DNA of 64,000 nucleotides from Bacteroides sp. GM023 (GCF_014750685.1 NZ_JAAXGE010000004.1:186001-250000); one strand, 5' to 3'; shown: positions 25,921 to 35,616, numbered from the stretch's first letter. Numbers and translations are program-made. Notes: a model not told the origin generated them from the letters alone.

Positions 25921-26897
25921 GCGGTGACGGATTTATTGCGCAAGACCACCCACACCACGATGGGGATTCCCAGCAATGCGGTGATGGCGTTGATCGGCAG
26001 GGTGAACATTTTAGAAACGAGGTCGCAAAGAAGCAGCACCGCCGCACCCGAAAGAACGGTTCCCGGTACGAGTACCCGATGGTCGCTGTTGCGGAACAGC
26101 ATTCTCGTGACGTGGGGCATGGCCAGTCCGATGAAGCCTATCGGACCGCAAAAGGCGGTCACCGTACCAGCAAGCAGCGTCGTGGAGAGGAACAGCAGCC
26201 CGCGCGAGCGTCGGATGTTCAGCCCCATCGTCACGGCATACTCCTCGCCGAACAGCAGTAAGTTGAGCGGCTTGATCGTCACCACCGCCAACAACAGTCC
26301 GGCGATAATCGACGGGACGAGTACCGCAAGCTGGTCGAAGGTCACGTCGCCGAGCGACCCCATCGTCCAAATGACAAAGGCTTTCAGGGATTCTTCCTTG
26401 CTGAGATATTGCAATATCTGTACAATCGCGCCGACTCCCGACGAGAACATCATGCCGAGAATCAGAATCACCATGATGTCCTTGATGCGGTGGCCGACGG
26501 CGGCGATGACGACCAGCACGAGCGCCGCTCCGAGCCAAGCCGCCCCGGCAATGCCTATCGACGAACCGAAGCCTGCAAGCACGACGAGTGCCACGCCGAG
26601 GCTCGCGCCCGAACTGATGCCGAGCACGTAGGGGCCGGCAAGAGGATTGCGGAAGAGGGTTTGCATCTGAAGACCGCTGACCGACAGAGCTGCTCCGGCC
26701 AGCAACGCGACCACCGCCTTAATCAGTCGGATATTCAGTATAATTTTCGCCGTCGCCCGCGGGCAGTCGCCGCCCGTCAAAGCCGCCCATACATCGCCGA
26801 GCGGTACGGCGACTGCCCCCACCGCCAAATCCAGCAGAAACAGGAAAAGGGTGAGGGCGGCCAGCATGGCAAACAATATGGCGGAACGGGAGCGCAT
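25917..26897 (-). CDS. btuC: FecCD-family ABC permease (BtuC-like)
   Basis: 326 residues with about nine or ten membrane helices. The family signature is clear: GAALSVSGLQMQTLFRNPLA near residue 60 followed by GPYVLGISSGASLGV, and near the C-terminus GPIGFIGLAMPHVTRM. It forms the inner-membrane channel with BtuD. It directly abuts btuF (the btuF stop ends at the base next to this start). The sequence is complete with the expected length. Confidence 0.93.
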   Translation of the reverse strand: MRSRSAILFAMLAALTLFLFLLDLAVGAVAVPLGDVWAALTGGDCPRATAKIILNIRLIKAVVALLAGAALSVSGLQMQTLFRNPLAGPYVLGISSGASLGVALVVLAGFGSSIGIAGAAWLGAALVLVVIAAVGHRIKDIMVILILGMMFSSGVGAIVQILQYLSKEESLKAFVIWTMGSLGDVTFDQLAVLVPSIIAGLLLAVVTIKPLNLLLFGEEYAVTMGLNIRRSRGLLFLSTTLLAGTVTAFCGPIGFIGLAMPHVTRMLFRNSDHRVLVPGTVLSGAAVLLLCDLVSKMFTLPINAITALLGIPIVVWVVLRNKSVTA

Positions 26898-28037
26898 CTA
26901 TTTCAGTTGCTTGTAATAGACGAAATCTTCCTCGACCAGTTCGGGGTGGAATATCTTCACGAGGTCTCGCAGCACGAGGTCGGGATTTACGACCGCCGAC
27001 TCATAGTAGTCGTTGCCGCCAGCAGCATTGGTGCGGGCGTTGTTGTTATAGACCTGTCCACCACGGAAACAGCGGGTGTCGATGAACTTCGGGCATGCGG
27101 CTTTCAGTTCATCAAGCGTGTTCGCCATCCCCACATGCAGCCACATATCGGCTTGCGAGGCCAGCAGATACGCCTCTTCGAGGTCGATGGGCGCGGAAGC
27201 GTTTCCTGTGTTCTTCTTGTAGATGTAATCGCCTCCGGCATCTTTGATTAACCGGGCGACATAGCTTTCGGTCGAGGGCATGAACCAGCTGTCGCCGTAA
27301 GGCGTGTTGAGCATGACTGACGGAGCGTCGAGGATATTGTCCGCTACTTTCTTTTTCAGGACATTGTATCTGACGGGGATTTCCGCGAATACTTTTTCGC
27401 CCTCCGCCCGTTTTCCGATAACCTCCGAAAGTGCCACCAGCCATTCGGCTTTGCCCAGCGGAGACTCTTCGAGGTAATCGCCGACATACATGAACGGGAT
27501 ATCCAACTCTTTGAGCTTACCCTCCATCGAGCTTGCCCCGTTCACGCCGTAAAGCAACACGAGGTCGGGGTCAAGCGAGAGCAGCAGTTCGTAATTGATG
27601 TTCCCTTCGTAGCCCACATCTCCAACGCTGTCCCGCCGTGCCTGAATGTCGGGATTGGAGATGTAGTCGATGCCTGACACGCCGACTACGCGTCCCGTTT
27701 CGCCGATTGCGTCGAGCATGGCGATATGGGTCGAGGACATGCAGACGATGCGCTCGGCATCCCCCTTGAGCATCTGACCGGTGAAATCCGCCGGAACCTC
27801 TTCGTCATCACGGGCAATGAACAGGTTCGTAGTGATGCTGTCGGCGCCCTGCCAAGGGTTCGTGACGGTAACCAATACGCTCTTTTTGCCGTCTGCACCT
27901 TTTATGTCAAACCCCGAAGCGTATTCAGGTGTATAGACCGTTCGGTTGAAATCGGCGAGTTTTGAACTTTTATTGTGGCAGCCTGTGAATGCCAATACAA
28001 GTAGCAACAGCAGGCTTAAATTCTTTAATGCTTTCAT
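26898..28037 (-). CDS. btuF: Periplasmic-binding-type lipoprotein (BtuF-like)
   Basis: 379 residues. Lipoprotein signal with the lipobox VLAFTGC at about 14-20. The body has the metal-chelate/cobalamin-binding-protein fold: ERIVCMSSTHIAMLDAIGET (about 90) and GVSGIDYI opening the first lobe, LDPDLVLLYG, and the second lobe with GGDYIYKKNTG and ADMWLHVG. It delivers corrinoid to the BtuC-BtuD importer in the periplasm. It is encoded 5 bases after btuB. Other chelate substrates are possible from this gene alone. Confidence 0.9.
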   Translation of the reverse strand: MKALKNLSLLLLLVLAFTGCHNKSSKLADFNRTVYTPEYASGFDIKGADGKKSVLVTVTNPWQGADSITTNLFIARDDEEVPADFTGQMLKGDAERIVCMSSTHIAMLDAIGETGRVVGVSGIDYISNPDIQARRDSVGDVGYEGNINYELLLSLDPDLVLLYGVNGASSMEGKLKELDIPFMYVGDYLEESPLGKAEWLVALSEVIGKRAEGEKVFAEIPVRYNVLKKKVADNILDAPSVMLNTPYGDSWFMPSTESYVARLIKDAGGDYIYKKNTGNASAPIDLEEAYLLASQADMWLHVGMANTLDELKAACPKFIDTRCFRGGQVYNNNARTNAAGGNDYYESAVVNPDLVLRDLVKIFHPELVEEDFVYYKQLK

Positions 28038-28041
28038 ATCG

Positions 28042-30120
28042 TTACATATTTGTATTTTCGGACTTTTTCTTGTTTTTCCCGAACTTCGGGGTAATGCCGA
28101 TGAAGAACTCGAAGTTGATGCCGGGCATGGGGCGCGAGAGTACCGAAAGGTAGTCCTCGTTGAAGAGGTTGTTGACGGCGAATTTTAACTGGATGTCCAC
28201 CGGTTTGAAAAACAGGTTTTTCTCCAACGAGACATTGCTCATGAAATATTCGGGCAGGTGTCCTGTCAGCGTATAGTCGTTGCTCGACATGGTGTAACGT
28301 TCCGAGTAGAACGCCCATTTGTAAAGGAACGCCCAAGTCCGCCACGACAACCGTCCGGTCAGCGATGCGGAGTGCTTCGGCACGTAGGGTAACTGCTTGC
28401 CCACTGACTGGTCAGCAGGCGACATCTTCTCACCTTCATTGATGGAGGGTGTCCACGAATAGGACCCGTTCAAGTCGATGAGCCAATCTTTCGCCGGCTG
28501 CACGGCGAAGTTCGCTTTGACCTCGACGCCGTAGGCGTGGACCTTCTTTACGTTGCGGGGCGAGAAGAAGCCCTTGGTGGTGGGCAGCCAGATAATCCAG
28601 TCGTCGATGTAGGAGTCGAACCAGTTCGCACCGCCGCTCAACTTGTAAATGCCTTTCTTGCCGACATCGAAACTCACCCCGGCATCATAACTGAAACCTT
28701 GTTCGTTTTTCAGGTTGGGATTACCTCCCGGCAAAAAGTATAGGTCGTTCAGAGTTGGGAAACGGTAGTTACGCGATATGGATGCTTTCAGCATCACATT
28801 TCCTTTCGGGGAAATGATACCGTCAATGAAGAAAGCCGGAATGAGTGGAATCCAATCGGAACCATACATCTCTTCCCGCAGTACCACCGACATACCCAAG
28901 CGGTCTATCGGCTGCCACTTGGCGGATACGGAGCCGGAGAGTTCCACGCGCCCCTTGTCATAGCCCACGATGGCCTTGCCACCGTCCTGCAAGATGATGT
29001 TCTTGTCCTCGCTCCGTACCAAATGCTGGTGTGCCGATACATTGGCGGTGAAAAACCATTTTTTATCCAAAGAATACTCTCCCTCCGCCTGACCGTAAAA
29101 CGTGTTTACCTTGCTGCGGGAGCGGGTCATCGACGCCCAGTTGTCAGGTGCGACCTCACGCTTGTAGTCGTAGGCCATCCATGTGTGTATGTAACCGCCT
29201 TTCACGCCGAGTTTCCAGTTGCTTTTCATGTGATCCCAGGACAAGACGCTGCGGAACGTCTGTTCTCGCTGGCGGTTCTCGAAGTCGGTTGCATCTCCAT
29301 AGTCGGTCGTCAACATCGGAAGTTCCCGGTTGGAGTTGATATACCAGGCGTTCAGCCCGAAACGGTCGCCTTTCCCGGTATTGTAATACACTTCCTGAAG
29401 CAAATGCAGGTCCTTGAACGCCCCGGAGCGGTTGCGCTCTTTCGGGTGATACTGTCCGACGATGTTCTTATCCTCGTCGTAGATGTTTATCTTTTTGTCG
29501 TGGTTGGTGTACTTGTAATCGTTAGGCGAGGAAGAATAGACCGCACGGGTGGAGACGTGCCACCGCTCACTTCCGTAGGTGAAGCGGGCGAACTCATCGA
29601 AGGTCTTGAACGAGCCGATGCCCTGCACGTACTGGGCGTTGAACCCTTCAGCGACTTCAGGAGCCGTGCCGAGTTTGACCAGACCGCCCAGTCCACCGCC
29701 CGTTTCGTTCACCGATGAAGTACCGTGCAGCAGCGATGCCTGGTCGATGAAGTAGGACGGAATGGTGGAGAAGTCGGTCATGCCGAGCATGGGGTTGTTG
29801 ATGCGCATCCCGTTCCACGTCACCTGCGTATGGCTGGGCGACGTGCCTCGGAAGGCGACGGTCGAGAGCGTGGCGCGGCCGTAGCTCTTGACAAACACGG
29901 ACGAGTTGAACGTCAGGATGTCCGCCATCGAGAGGGCGATATTTTCTTTCAGTGCGAGTGAATCGAACTTCGTCTTCTGCACGCCGATTTCCTTCATCGG
30001 CCGTTTGCCCCATACGGTCACCTCGTCTATCTGGTGAATACGCCGGGTGATTCCCTGCGCAGACAGCACGGATGGACAGACAACCAATATTGAGAAAAGT
30101 AAATATTTTGTATATGTCAT
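28042..30120 (-). CDS. btuB: TonB-dependent outer-membrane receptor (BtuB-like)
   Basis: 692 residues with a signal peptide ending near VLSAQG (about 23). A TonB-box/plug start (IDEVTVWGKRP) and a plug domain with MADILTFNSSVFVKSYG and VAFRGTSPSHTQVTWNGM follow, then a barrel of alternating aromatic strands ending IGITPKFG. It lacks the carboxypeptidase-like domain of SusC and has the size of BtuB. The last strand is followed by a basic tail (KNKKKSENTNM), so the terminal residue is not aromatic. With the BtuG-like protein encoded two genes upstream it should bind and import vitamin B12. The start codon overlaps the stop of the Y1-transposase-like gene. Confidence 0.9.
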   Translation of the reverse strand: MTYTKYLLFSILVVCPSVLSAQGITRRIHQIDEVTVWGKRPMKEIGVQKTKFDSLALKENIALSMADILTFNSSVFVKSYGRATLSTVAFRGTSPSHTQVTWNGMRINNPMLGMTDFSTIPSYFIDQASLLHGTSSVNETGGGLGGLVKLGTAPEVAEGFNAQYVQGIGSFKTFDEFARFTYGSERWHVSTRAVYSSSPNDYKYTNHDKKINIYDEDKNIVGQYHPKERNRSGAFKDLHLLQEVYYNTGKGDRFGLNAWYINSNRELPMLTTDYGDATDFENRQREQTFRSVLSWDHMKSNWKLGVKGGYIHTWMAYDYKREVAPDNWASMTRSRSKVNTFYGQAEGEYSLDKKWFFTANVSAHQHLVRSEDKNIILQDGGKAIVGYDKGRVELSGSVSAKWQPIDRLGMSVVLREEMYGSDWIPLIPAFFIDGIISPKGNVMLKASISRNYRFPTLNDLYFLPGGNPNLKNEQGFSYDAGVSFDVGKKGIYKLSGGANWFDSYIDDWIIWLPTTKGFFSPRNVKKVHAYGVEVKANFAVQPAKDWLIDLNGSYSWTPSINEGEKMSPADQSVGKQLPYVPKHSASLTGRLSWRTWAFLYKWAFYSERYTMSSNDYTLTGHLPEYFMSNVSLEKNLFFKPVDIQLKFAVNNLFNEDYLSVLSRPMPGINFEFFIGITPKFGKNKKKSENTNM

Positions 30121-30617
30121 TTCCTTTTGTTTTTAATATGGTTATTTACCGCAGCATATGCAGAGAATGATGCCCGCATAAAATCTTGATAGGCATTGAA
30201 TCCGTTTTCTTCAAGCAGTTGGTCGTATTCGTCCTCGAATGAAAGTTCCTGATGAACCGTCTCTTGTTTCTCAATGTGGTGTTTTACCCGATTCAGATCA
30301 TTGAATGACACGCTAAACGAATCAAATCCGGCTGCCCATCCTGAAAAATCCGCATATTCCGGATATTTTCGATAGACAACGCCTGTAGAACTTTTTACTT
30401 TATTGATAATCTTTGCGAAGTCCGTGGGAGATGGTATCTCTACAAGTATATGAACATGATTGAGAAAAGCATTGCAGGCATAGACATGACAGCCTTTCCT
30501 TGTGAAAATTTGTACCATCTGATCGAGAATCATTCCTTTGGTTGTCATTGGAATCGTCATCTCCTGTCTTTTCGTGATGAAAATAATATGGTATATATGC
30601 CGCAATTTATTCTTCAT
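30117..30617 (-). CDS. Y1 (HUH) transposase-like protein, coupled within the B12 operon
   Basis: 166 residues from the ATG at 30617. The IS200/REP-associated family fold is clear: MKNKLRHIYHIIFITKRQEM, the HUH motif in FLNHVHILVEIP, then GFDSFSVSFNDLNRVKHHIEKQ. In active relatives the last segment usually reads VxxYIxNQ with the catalytic Tyr; here that position is His (HHIEKQ). Its start forms ATGA with the stop of btuG and its stop forms ATGA with the start of btuB. The gene is visibly AT-richer than its neighbours. It may be a domesticated, inactive or retasked transposase. No flanking insertion-sequence ends are seen. Confidence 0.85.
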   Translation of the reverse strand: MKNKLRHIYHIIFITKRQEMTIPMTTKGMILDQMVQIFTRKGCHVYACNAFLNHVHILVEIPSPTDFAKIINKVKSSTGVVYRKYPEYADFSGWAAGFDSFSVSFNDLNRVKHHIEKQETVHQELSFEDEYDQLLEENGFNAYQDFMRASFSAYAAVNNHIKNKRK

Positions 30618-31693
30618 TTCCAACAAAATGCACCGGGGATAATCCCGACATAAAATTCATCTATCAATTTCCCTTCGGGCGAGTAGCGGTATATCATGCC
30701 CTGCTGCTGGTAATCGATGGCATCGGCGATGTACACTTCTCCGTTGGCGGGGTTTACCGTCAGTCCGTAATAAATCGTGCCGCTGTATTCGAGGAACGGA
30801 CGTACCGGCACATGGCTGGCTGTCACGTCCATGCTCCAAATGGCCTTGTTGATCCAGTAGAGTTTGTCCCTGTCGCCATTGAGCTGCACCTCCGAGGGCC
30901 AGTCGCCCAACTTGAACTTGAACTGCTTCTCCACGGTGAAGGTCTCGGCATCGATGCGGTAGAGCGACGGGGCTTCGTAACCGTAGGGGCTGCCCTCATA
31001 ACCGCCGTCGGTCACCGTCCACATTTTGTTGTACTTGTCCATGACCAGCGATGTCGGTTGTATGCCGACCTTCAGTTCATCGACTACTTGATCGGTTTCG
31101 GTGTCGATTTTGATGATGCGGTTCTGGTAACTCCAGCAGTTGCAATAGACGTATTTGCCGTACTGCACCATTTGCTCCGTCGAGCCGCTTTCCATCGTCA
31201 TGTCCGGCACTTGAATATAGCCGGTAATTTCGTATTTCTTCGGGTTGATGATGAAGATGCGGTTGTCCCACAATTGGGTGACGTATGCTTTTTCGTCGCT
31301 TAGGAAATGAATGTAGCGCGGTGAGGTCAGGTTCTCGATGCGTCCTACCTCCTTGAAGGTGTTCAGGTCGATGGCGAAAATCACGTGGGAGTTGTTCACC
31401 ACGACCCAGCCCTTGTTGTCGTAGATGGTCATCGACTGTGCCACGTCGCCGAGTTTCATGCCGTTGGCACGGAAGAAGATTTCGTTCTGCACCTGTTTGG
31501 TTGCCGGGTCGTAATAGGACAAGGTAGCATTGCCGTACTGGAAGTTGCCCTCGTTGGTGATGAACAGTCCGGCTCCCGTGGCGTTGAAATCTTCCACGGC
31601 ATCGCCGTAGTCCCACTTCATGCAGGATGTCAAGGATAGTGTCACTCCGACAACTACGCTCCATAGCAGATATTTCAATTGGTGATAGGTCAT
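30614..31693 (-). CDS. btuG: Surface vitamin B12-binding beta-propeller lipoprotein (BtuG-like)
   Basis: 359 residues with a lipoprotein signal, lipobox LSLTSC near residue 24. The rest is a seven-bladed-type propeller of YVTN/DUF5074 kind: GLFITNEGNFQYGNATLSYY, WVVVNNSHVIFAIDLNTFKE, KAYVTQLWDNRIFIINPK, YCNCWSYQNRIIKIDTET, WTVTDGGYEG, YWINKAIWSMDV, GEVYIADAIDYQQQG. BtuG proteins of Bacteroides bind corrinoid on the surface with very high affinity and sit over BtuB. Its position ahead of btuB, separated only by the Y1-like gene, and the riboswitch upstream support that role. Confidence 0.9.
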   Translation of the reverse strand: MTYHQLKYLLWSVVVGVTLSLTSCMKWDYGDAVEDFNATGAGLFITNEGNFQYGNATLSYYDPATKQVQNEIFFRANGMKLGDVAQSMTIYDNKGWVVVNNSHVIFAIDLNTFKEVGRIENLTSPRYIHFLSDEKAYVTQLWDNRIFIINPKKYEITGYIQVPDMTMESGSTEQMVQYGKYVYCNCWSYQNRIIKIDTETDQVVDELKVGIQPTSLVMDKYNKMWTVTDGGYEGSPYGYEAPSLYRIDAETFTVEKQFKFKLGDWPSEVQLNGDRDKLYWINKAIWSMDVTASHVPVRPFLEYSGTIYYGLTVNPANGEVYIADAIDYQQQGMIYRYSPEGKLIDEFYVGIIPGAFCWK

Positions 31694-31716
31694 ACCGTTA
31701 TTTTTATAGTTAATCC

Positions 31717-31747
31717 CCGGCAGCTTACCTTACGGTAAGCATACCGA
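31717..31747 (-). terminator. Hairpin between the extra lipoprotein genes and btuG
   Basis: GCTTACC at 31723-31729 and GGTAAGC at 31734-31740 form a 7-pair stem with a 4-base loop; outer bases CCCCGG and CCGAGG extend it with one mismatch. On the transcribed minus strand there is no clean U-run after it, so attenuation or mRNA processing within the operon is more likely than full termination. Confidence 0.55.
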
Positions 31748-31777
31748 GGATTGGCAGAAAATTTATTGTTTCGTTAT

Positions 31778-33832
31778 CTATTCGGCAAGCTTGTACTTCC
31801 CGTCTTTCATCTCTTGGAAAGTGGGGTTGTAACCACATTCTTTGACAGACCATTGAGATTCTCCTGTTAGAACATTGTTTTCAAACAGGTATTTGAAAGA
31901 ACTGAAATCAGTAACATCTCCTTGCCCGCTTATACTAATCCCTTTTGCTGATTTGAGACCTGAAAAATCAATGGACAAAATACCATTAGAACCAAAATCA
32001 GAATACGGGCATGTTATTGAAAGATTTTCGGATATTGATTCTACGTTAGGATAAGATACTTTATCTACTTCCATATCAAACATAAAAGAAGATGTTGCAA
32101 TATCAAACTTCCCATTTATCGTTTTTAATTTGGGACATAGAATATTAGTAGCCTCAATCTCAAACTTAATTTGTGCATCAGCTCCATCCGTTCCAATGCT
32201 TTCCAGATTGGTAAACTCAATATCATTCTTAAGTTTGTAAGTCGTAACTGAACATGAACCGAGAATTTTTTTCAATAACGGGAAGGTAATATTATTTGCA
32301 TTCCTATTTGTCCCTAATGTTAAGGTCCCTCCAATTTCCTGCAATTTAGGAAATTCGATTTCCGCCGCCGTATTAACACTTCCCGAATTCAATGCAATAG
32401 TCATATCTCCTGCCACACGAATAAATGGCATAACAAATTCTTTTACATAAAAATAATCTATGCATTGGAAGTCACCCTGTATATTTGAGATTCCTTCCAA
32501 CGTAAATTCTGTCAATCGACAATCTTTAGGAAGTAGAAAAAGGCTACCGTTAAATGTTTCCGATCCTACGATTTTATTTAGTTGCTTACATTGTAGGGTA
32601 AGTGTATTTCCGTTAAAATTTATCTGGGACAAATCCAGTTCTTCTATGAGCAGATTAGTTAAAGTCATATCACCGAGTACATCTTTCAAAGAAGCTATAT
32701 TGAGTTTATTGACTTTATTCGCATCCACACTGGTCTCTCCGCAGGAAATAAGACCGGGAAGTTCAACAATGGAAATTTCTTTGCAATTTTTTATAGTTAG
32801 TCCTCCAACCGAATGTAATTCGGTCATTGCAAGACTTCCGATGGAGGACATATCGGAGAATGAGGCAGTACCGGCCACACTTTCCAATGCCGGTAGATAA
32901 ATTCCTTGCAGTTTGGGAAAATATTGGATTGTAAGTTCATTCCCGACCTGTTTGAGCGCTGAGAAAACAATGGCTTCGGTTGTCGCTGATTCTTTTTGTG
33001 CTACCGAACCTTTGACAATTAAGGAAGCTCCGACAGATTCAACGGCATTTGCATCCAAATCAAGTAAAGCATCGGAAGTTATATACATATCCTCACCAAT
33101 GAACTCGACTTTGGGTATAGATATTTTTTCAATGACAGAACTGTTAACGACAAAATCACCGGTCACTCCAAGCAAAGAGGGCAGATTAACCGTTTTGAGC
33201 ATTATGTTTTTACTGGCAGAAGTTGTCGAACCTAATTTGAAACTTCCGAGTTGTTCCAGATTATCCAACCCGGTCAAATCCGTTCCTTTGTAAGACGGAT
33301 TGATGACAAGGGAGTTACTGATTTGTTTCAGGTTGGCAAGTCCGTCCAGATTGGTGATTTCTTCTCCGTCTGCCGTTCCGATGGTCAGGCTGCCTTCGAT
33401 TTTGTTTATTCCTGTCTTTGCAAAATTATCAACCTCGGCTTGCGTGGCAAGTACTACGCTGCCGCTCTGTTCGATGTCTGTATATTGATAAGTATAGGAA
33501 TATACTTTGCTATCCTGCATTTTGGAGGTAACTACGAATTTCCATTCATTCTCCCAATCCTCTATGGTCGATGGATTCGGGTTAATAGAGGCTCCCTCGC
33601 AAAGGGCATACTCTACGGTAGCCCCTTTCAGACTGGTATTATAAGGTATCTCAACTGTAATCTTGTCCCCGACTATCATGGCTTGATAGGTAATGCCATC
33701 TACAGTTAGAGCAAACTCGGAGATGAAGTGATCCTTGCCGTCTATTCCGCTTACTTCAGGGTCGTCATCACTACATGCAGCAAGGCAGAGCGTAGCGAAA
33801 CAGAATAGGATGAAATGATATATTTTGTTCAT
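31778..33832 (-). CDS. Leucine-rich, receptor-L-domain-like surface lipoprotein
   Basis: 684 residues. Signal ends in the lipobox CLAAC at about 15-19 with SDDDPE after it, a surface-export pattern. Residues 30-135 form an Ig-like opening domain (HFISEFALTVDGITY). From about 140 the chain is a series of 20-25-residue repeats of the form LxxIxGxLxIxxxxxLxxLxxLxxV, for example FNGNTLTLQCKQLNKIV, as in receptor L-domain or BspA-type repeats. No catalytic motif. It is the third gene of the B12 operon and AT-richer than btuG and later genes. It may help bind corrinoid or a corrinoid-carrying protein; this is inference. Confidence 0.75.
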   Translation of the reverse strand: MNKIYHFILFCFATLCLAACSDDDPEVSGIDGKDHFISEFALTVDGITYQAMIVGDKITVEIPYNTSLKGATVEYALCEGASINPNPSTIEDWENEWKFVVTSKMQDSKVYSYTYQYTDIEQSGSVVLATQAEVDNFAKTGINKIEGSLTIGTADGEEITNLDGLANLKQISNSLVINPSYKGTDLTGLDNLEQLGSFKLGSTTSASKNIMLKTVNLPSLLGVTGDFVVNSSVIEKISIPKVEFIGEDMYITSDALLDLDANAVESVGASLIVKGSVAQKESATTEAIVFSALKQVGNELTIQYFPKLQGIYLPALESVAGTASFSDMSSIGSLAMTELHSVGGLTIKNCKEISIVELPGLISCGETSVDANKVNKLNIASLKDVLGDMTLTNLLIEELDLSQINFNGNTLTLQCKQLNKIVGSETFNGSLFLLPKDCRLTEFTLEGISNIQGDFQCIDYFYVKEFVMPFIRVAGDMTIALNSGSVNTAAEIEFPKLQEIGGTLTLGTNRNANNITFPLLKKILGSCSVTTYKLKNDIEFTNLESIGTDGADAQIKFEIEATNILCPKLKTINGKFDIATSSFMFDMEVDKVSYPNVESISENLSITCPYSDFGSNGILSIDFSGLKSAKGISISGQGDVTDFSSFKYLFENNVLTGESQWSVKECGYNPTFQEMKDGKYKLAE

Positions 33833-33840
33833 AATGAATT

Positions 33841-35616
33841 TTATTTGTCGTTATTGTTGTTTTCATCACAGAACTTGAAAACTTCCGTGGAATTTTCCCC
33901 TAACCATCCGGCTTTTACATTGACTCCGGTCTGCACCTTGATAAAGTCGATATGGGAAAGGTTTGCAGACGTGCCGTCGATATTGAGCGCATCGGAAATC
34001 TTAAAATAGTTTCCAAGTGCTCCCGCGTTAGGATTGTCTTTATTGGGCATATCATCACCAATATTATCGGCATATCCCCACCCGAACGGATTATTGGACC
34101 ACATGCCTGTCGACGGGCTTTGTTCGGTACGTGCTTTCAGGCATGTGCCGTATAACGTATAGGAATCCTCTTCAATCCACAAAGGATAATAAAACTCTTG
34201 CGGGTGATAGTTGCCGAGACGGTCAATCGCCCCTTTATTTCCCTTGTTGTCTTGCCATTGGGTGTCCATGTTGGGACCGGGACGGAAATAAGTTACGGCA
34301 TAGTCCTGAATGGTTTCGGGTTTTCCATATTCAGAACCCTTCAGTTCATACCATTCATCGTTGGGCAAGCCGTCTCCATTGACATCTTGCATTACCCATA
34401 CAATGCCCGGTTCATTTGACGAATCAAAGGCATTTCCTTTGATGGAAAAATCATAACCGCCTTTGTTTTCGATACTGTGGTCGAATCCTACTACAATATA
34501 TCCTCCCCAACCTCCGAGAGAAACATATTGTTCATTATCAAGACGTTTTTGTGCGTAAGCACAGGCTGCTTCGTGCGTGCTTTCCCCATTGAAACCTGCT
34601 GTATTCGTTTCGTTTACAAATTGTCCCGGAGCCGGAACAAATTCATATACTTTATTGCTGTAAATGGAATTTCCGGCAGCAAAAGGTCTTTTTCCGGCCG
34701 CTTCACAACATTTCACCGGAATATTGACACTGACTTCATCGACACCGGAGACCGAAATATTACGGGTGAGCACTGCTTTTGTATCTTGATTGTCGTATTT
34801 CACAGTAAAGGTAAGCGTGTGTTCTCCGGTTTTAGCGGGTTTGAAACCGTAAACCAAAGAATTGGCTCCCTCAATCGGTTGCCCGTCCAAACTCCATTGA
34901 TAAGAAGGCTCGGCACTTATTGATACAAAGGGGCGGACAAACAAAGTACGTCCTAATTCTACGTATTTGGTATTATTCTCGGTAAAATATAAAGATGACG
35001 GAACTACGATTTCAATCGGAAGTTTATCGACAACCTCAATAGAAACTGTCTTCTTTGATTGTCCGTCTTCATTTGTTACGGTTAAGGTCAGTTCATAAGT
35101 TCCCAACTCATCTTGCTTGAATGTATAAGTATTTTCCGTTCCGACTTCGTTTCCGTTAAGAGTCCACAAATAAGTAGCTCCTTCTGCATTTTGAATGTCG
35201 GGTGTAAGGATATACTCACGTCCTGCGACAACTTTAAGCCCTATAGAGGGGGTTACCAATGAAATAACGGGCGGAGCCAATTCATTGACATCCACACGAA
35301 TTTCTTCCTCTGTGCTGGCATCCCTCGTATCCACACGCAGGGTAACGTAATACGAACCGCATTCGTTGAAAATGTATTTCAATTGAGGCTCGTCGGAAAT
35401 GATACGACCGTTGCATTTCCATGAATAAACGGCGTAATCGACATTCTGATAGGTCGGCTCAATAACGACCTCTTTTCCTATCTTTACAACGTAGATTCCG
35501 TCCTCGCTATCCAACTCAATGACAGGAGGCAATATCACGTCCTGCGATATTTCTTCGTCTTTGTTGCATGCAAATAGAAATATCGTCAAGGAGAATAAAA
35601 GCAAATACTTCTTCAT
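33841..35616 (-). CDS. PKD/Ig-domain surface lipoprotein of the B12 operon
   Basis: 591 residues from the ATG at 35616, where a lipoprotein signal begins (MKKYLLLFSLTIFLFAC). Three PKD/Ig-like domains of about 85-95 residues follow (cores NVDYAVYSWKCNGR, GATYLWTLNGNEVG, EPSYQWSLDGQPIEG). The C-terminal 270 residues form a separate domain with many Gly, Trp and Tyr: VSLGGWGGYIVVGFDHS, PGIVWVMQDVNGDGLPNDEW and FGWGYADNIGDDMPNKDNP, with Asp/Asn clusters that could bind calcium. It lies 8 bases before the leucine-rich lipoprotein gene and 127 bases after btuH. A surface ligand-binding role in B12 capture is inferred. Confidence 0.75.
   Translation of the reverse strand: MKKYLLLFSLTIFLFACNKDEEISQDVILPPVIELDSEDGIYVVKIGKEVVIEPTYQNVDYAVYSWKCNGRIISDEPQLKYIFNECGSYYVTLRVDTRDASTEEEIRVDVNELAPPVISLVTPSIGLKVVAGREYILTPDIQNAEGATYLWTLNGNEVGTENTYTFKQDELGTYELTLTVTNEDGQSKKTVSIEVVDKLPIEIVVPSSLYFTENNTKYVELGRTLFVRPFVSISAEPSYQWSLDGQPIEGANSLVYGFKPAKTGEHTLTFTVKYDNQDTKAVLTRNISVSGVDEVSVNIPVKCCEAAGKRPFAAGNSIYSNKVYEFVPAPGQFVNETNTAGFNGESTHEAACAYAQKRLDNEQYVSLGGWGGYIVVGFDHSIENKGGYDFSIKGNAFDSSNEPGIVWVMQDVNGDGLPNDEWYELKGSEYGKPETIQDYAVTYFRPGPNMDTQWQDNKGNKGAIDRLGNYHPQEFYYPLWIEEDSYTLYGTCLKARTEQSPSTGMWSNNPFGWGYADNIGDDMPNKDNPNAGALGNYFKISDALNIDGTSANLSHIDFIKVQTGVNVKAGWLGENSTEVFKFCDENNNNDK

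Noticed and set aside
30117..30617. A complete IS200/IS605 insertion sequence
   Set aside because: No left or right end hairpins or TnpB are present, and the gene is joined by 4-base overlaps to both neighbours.
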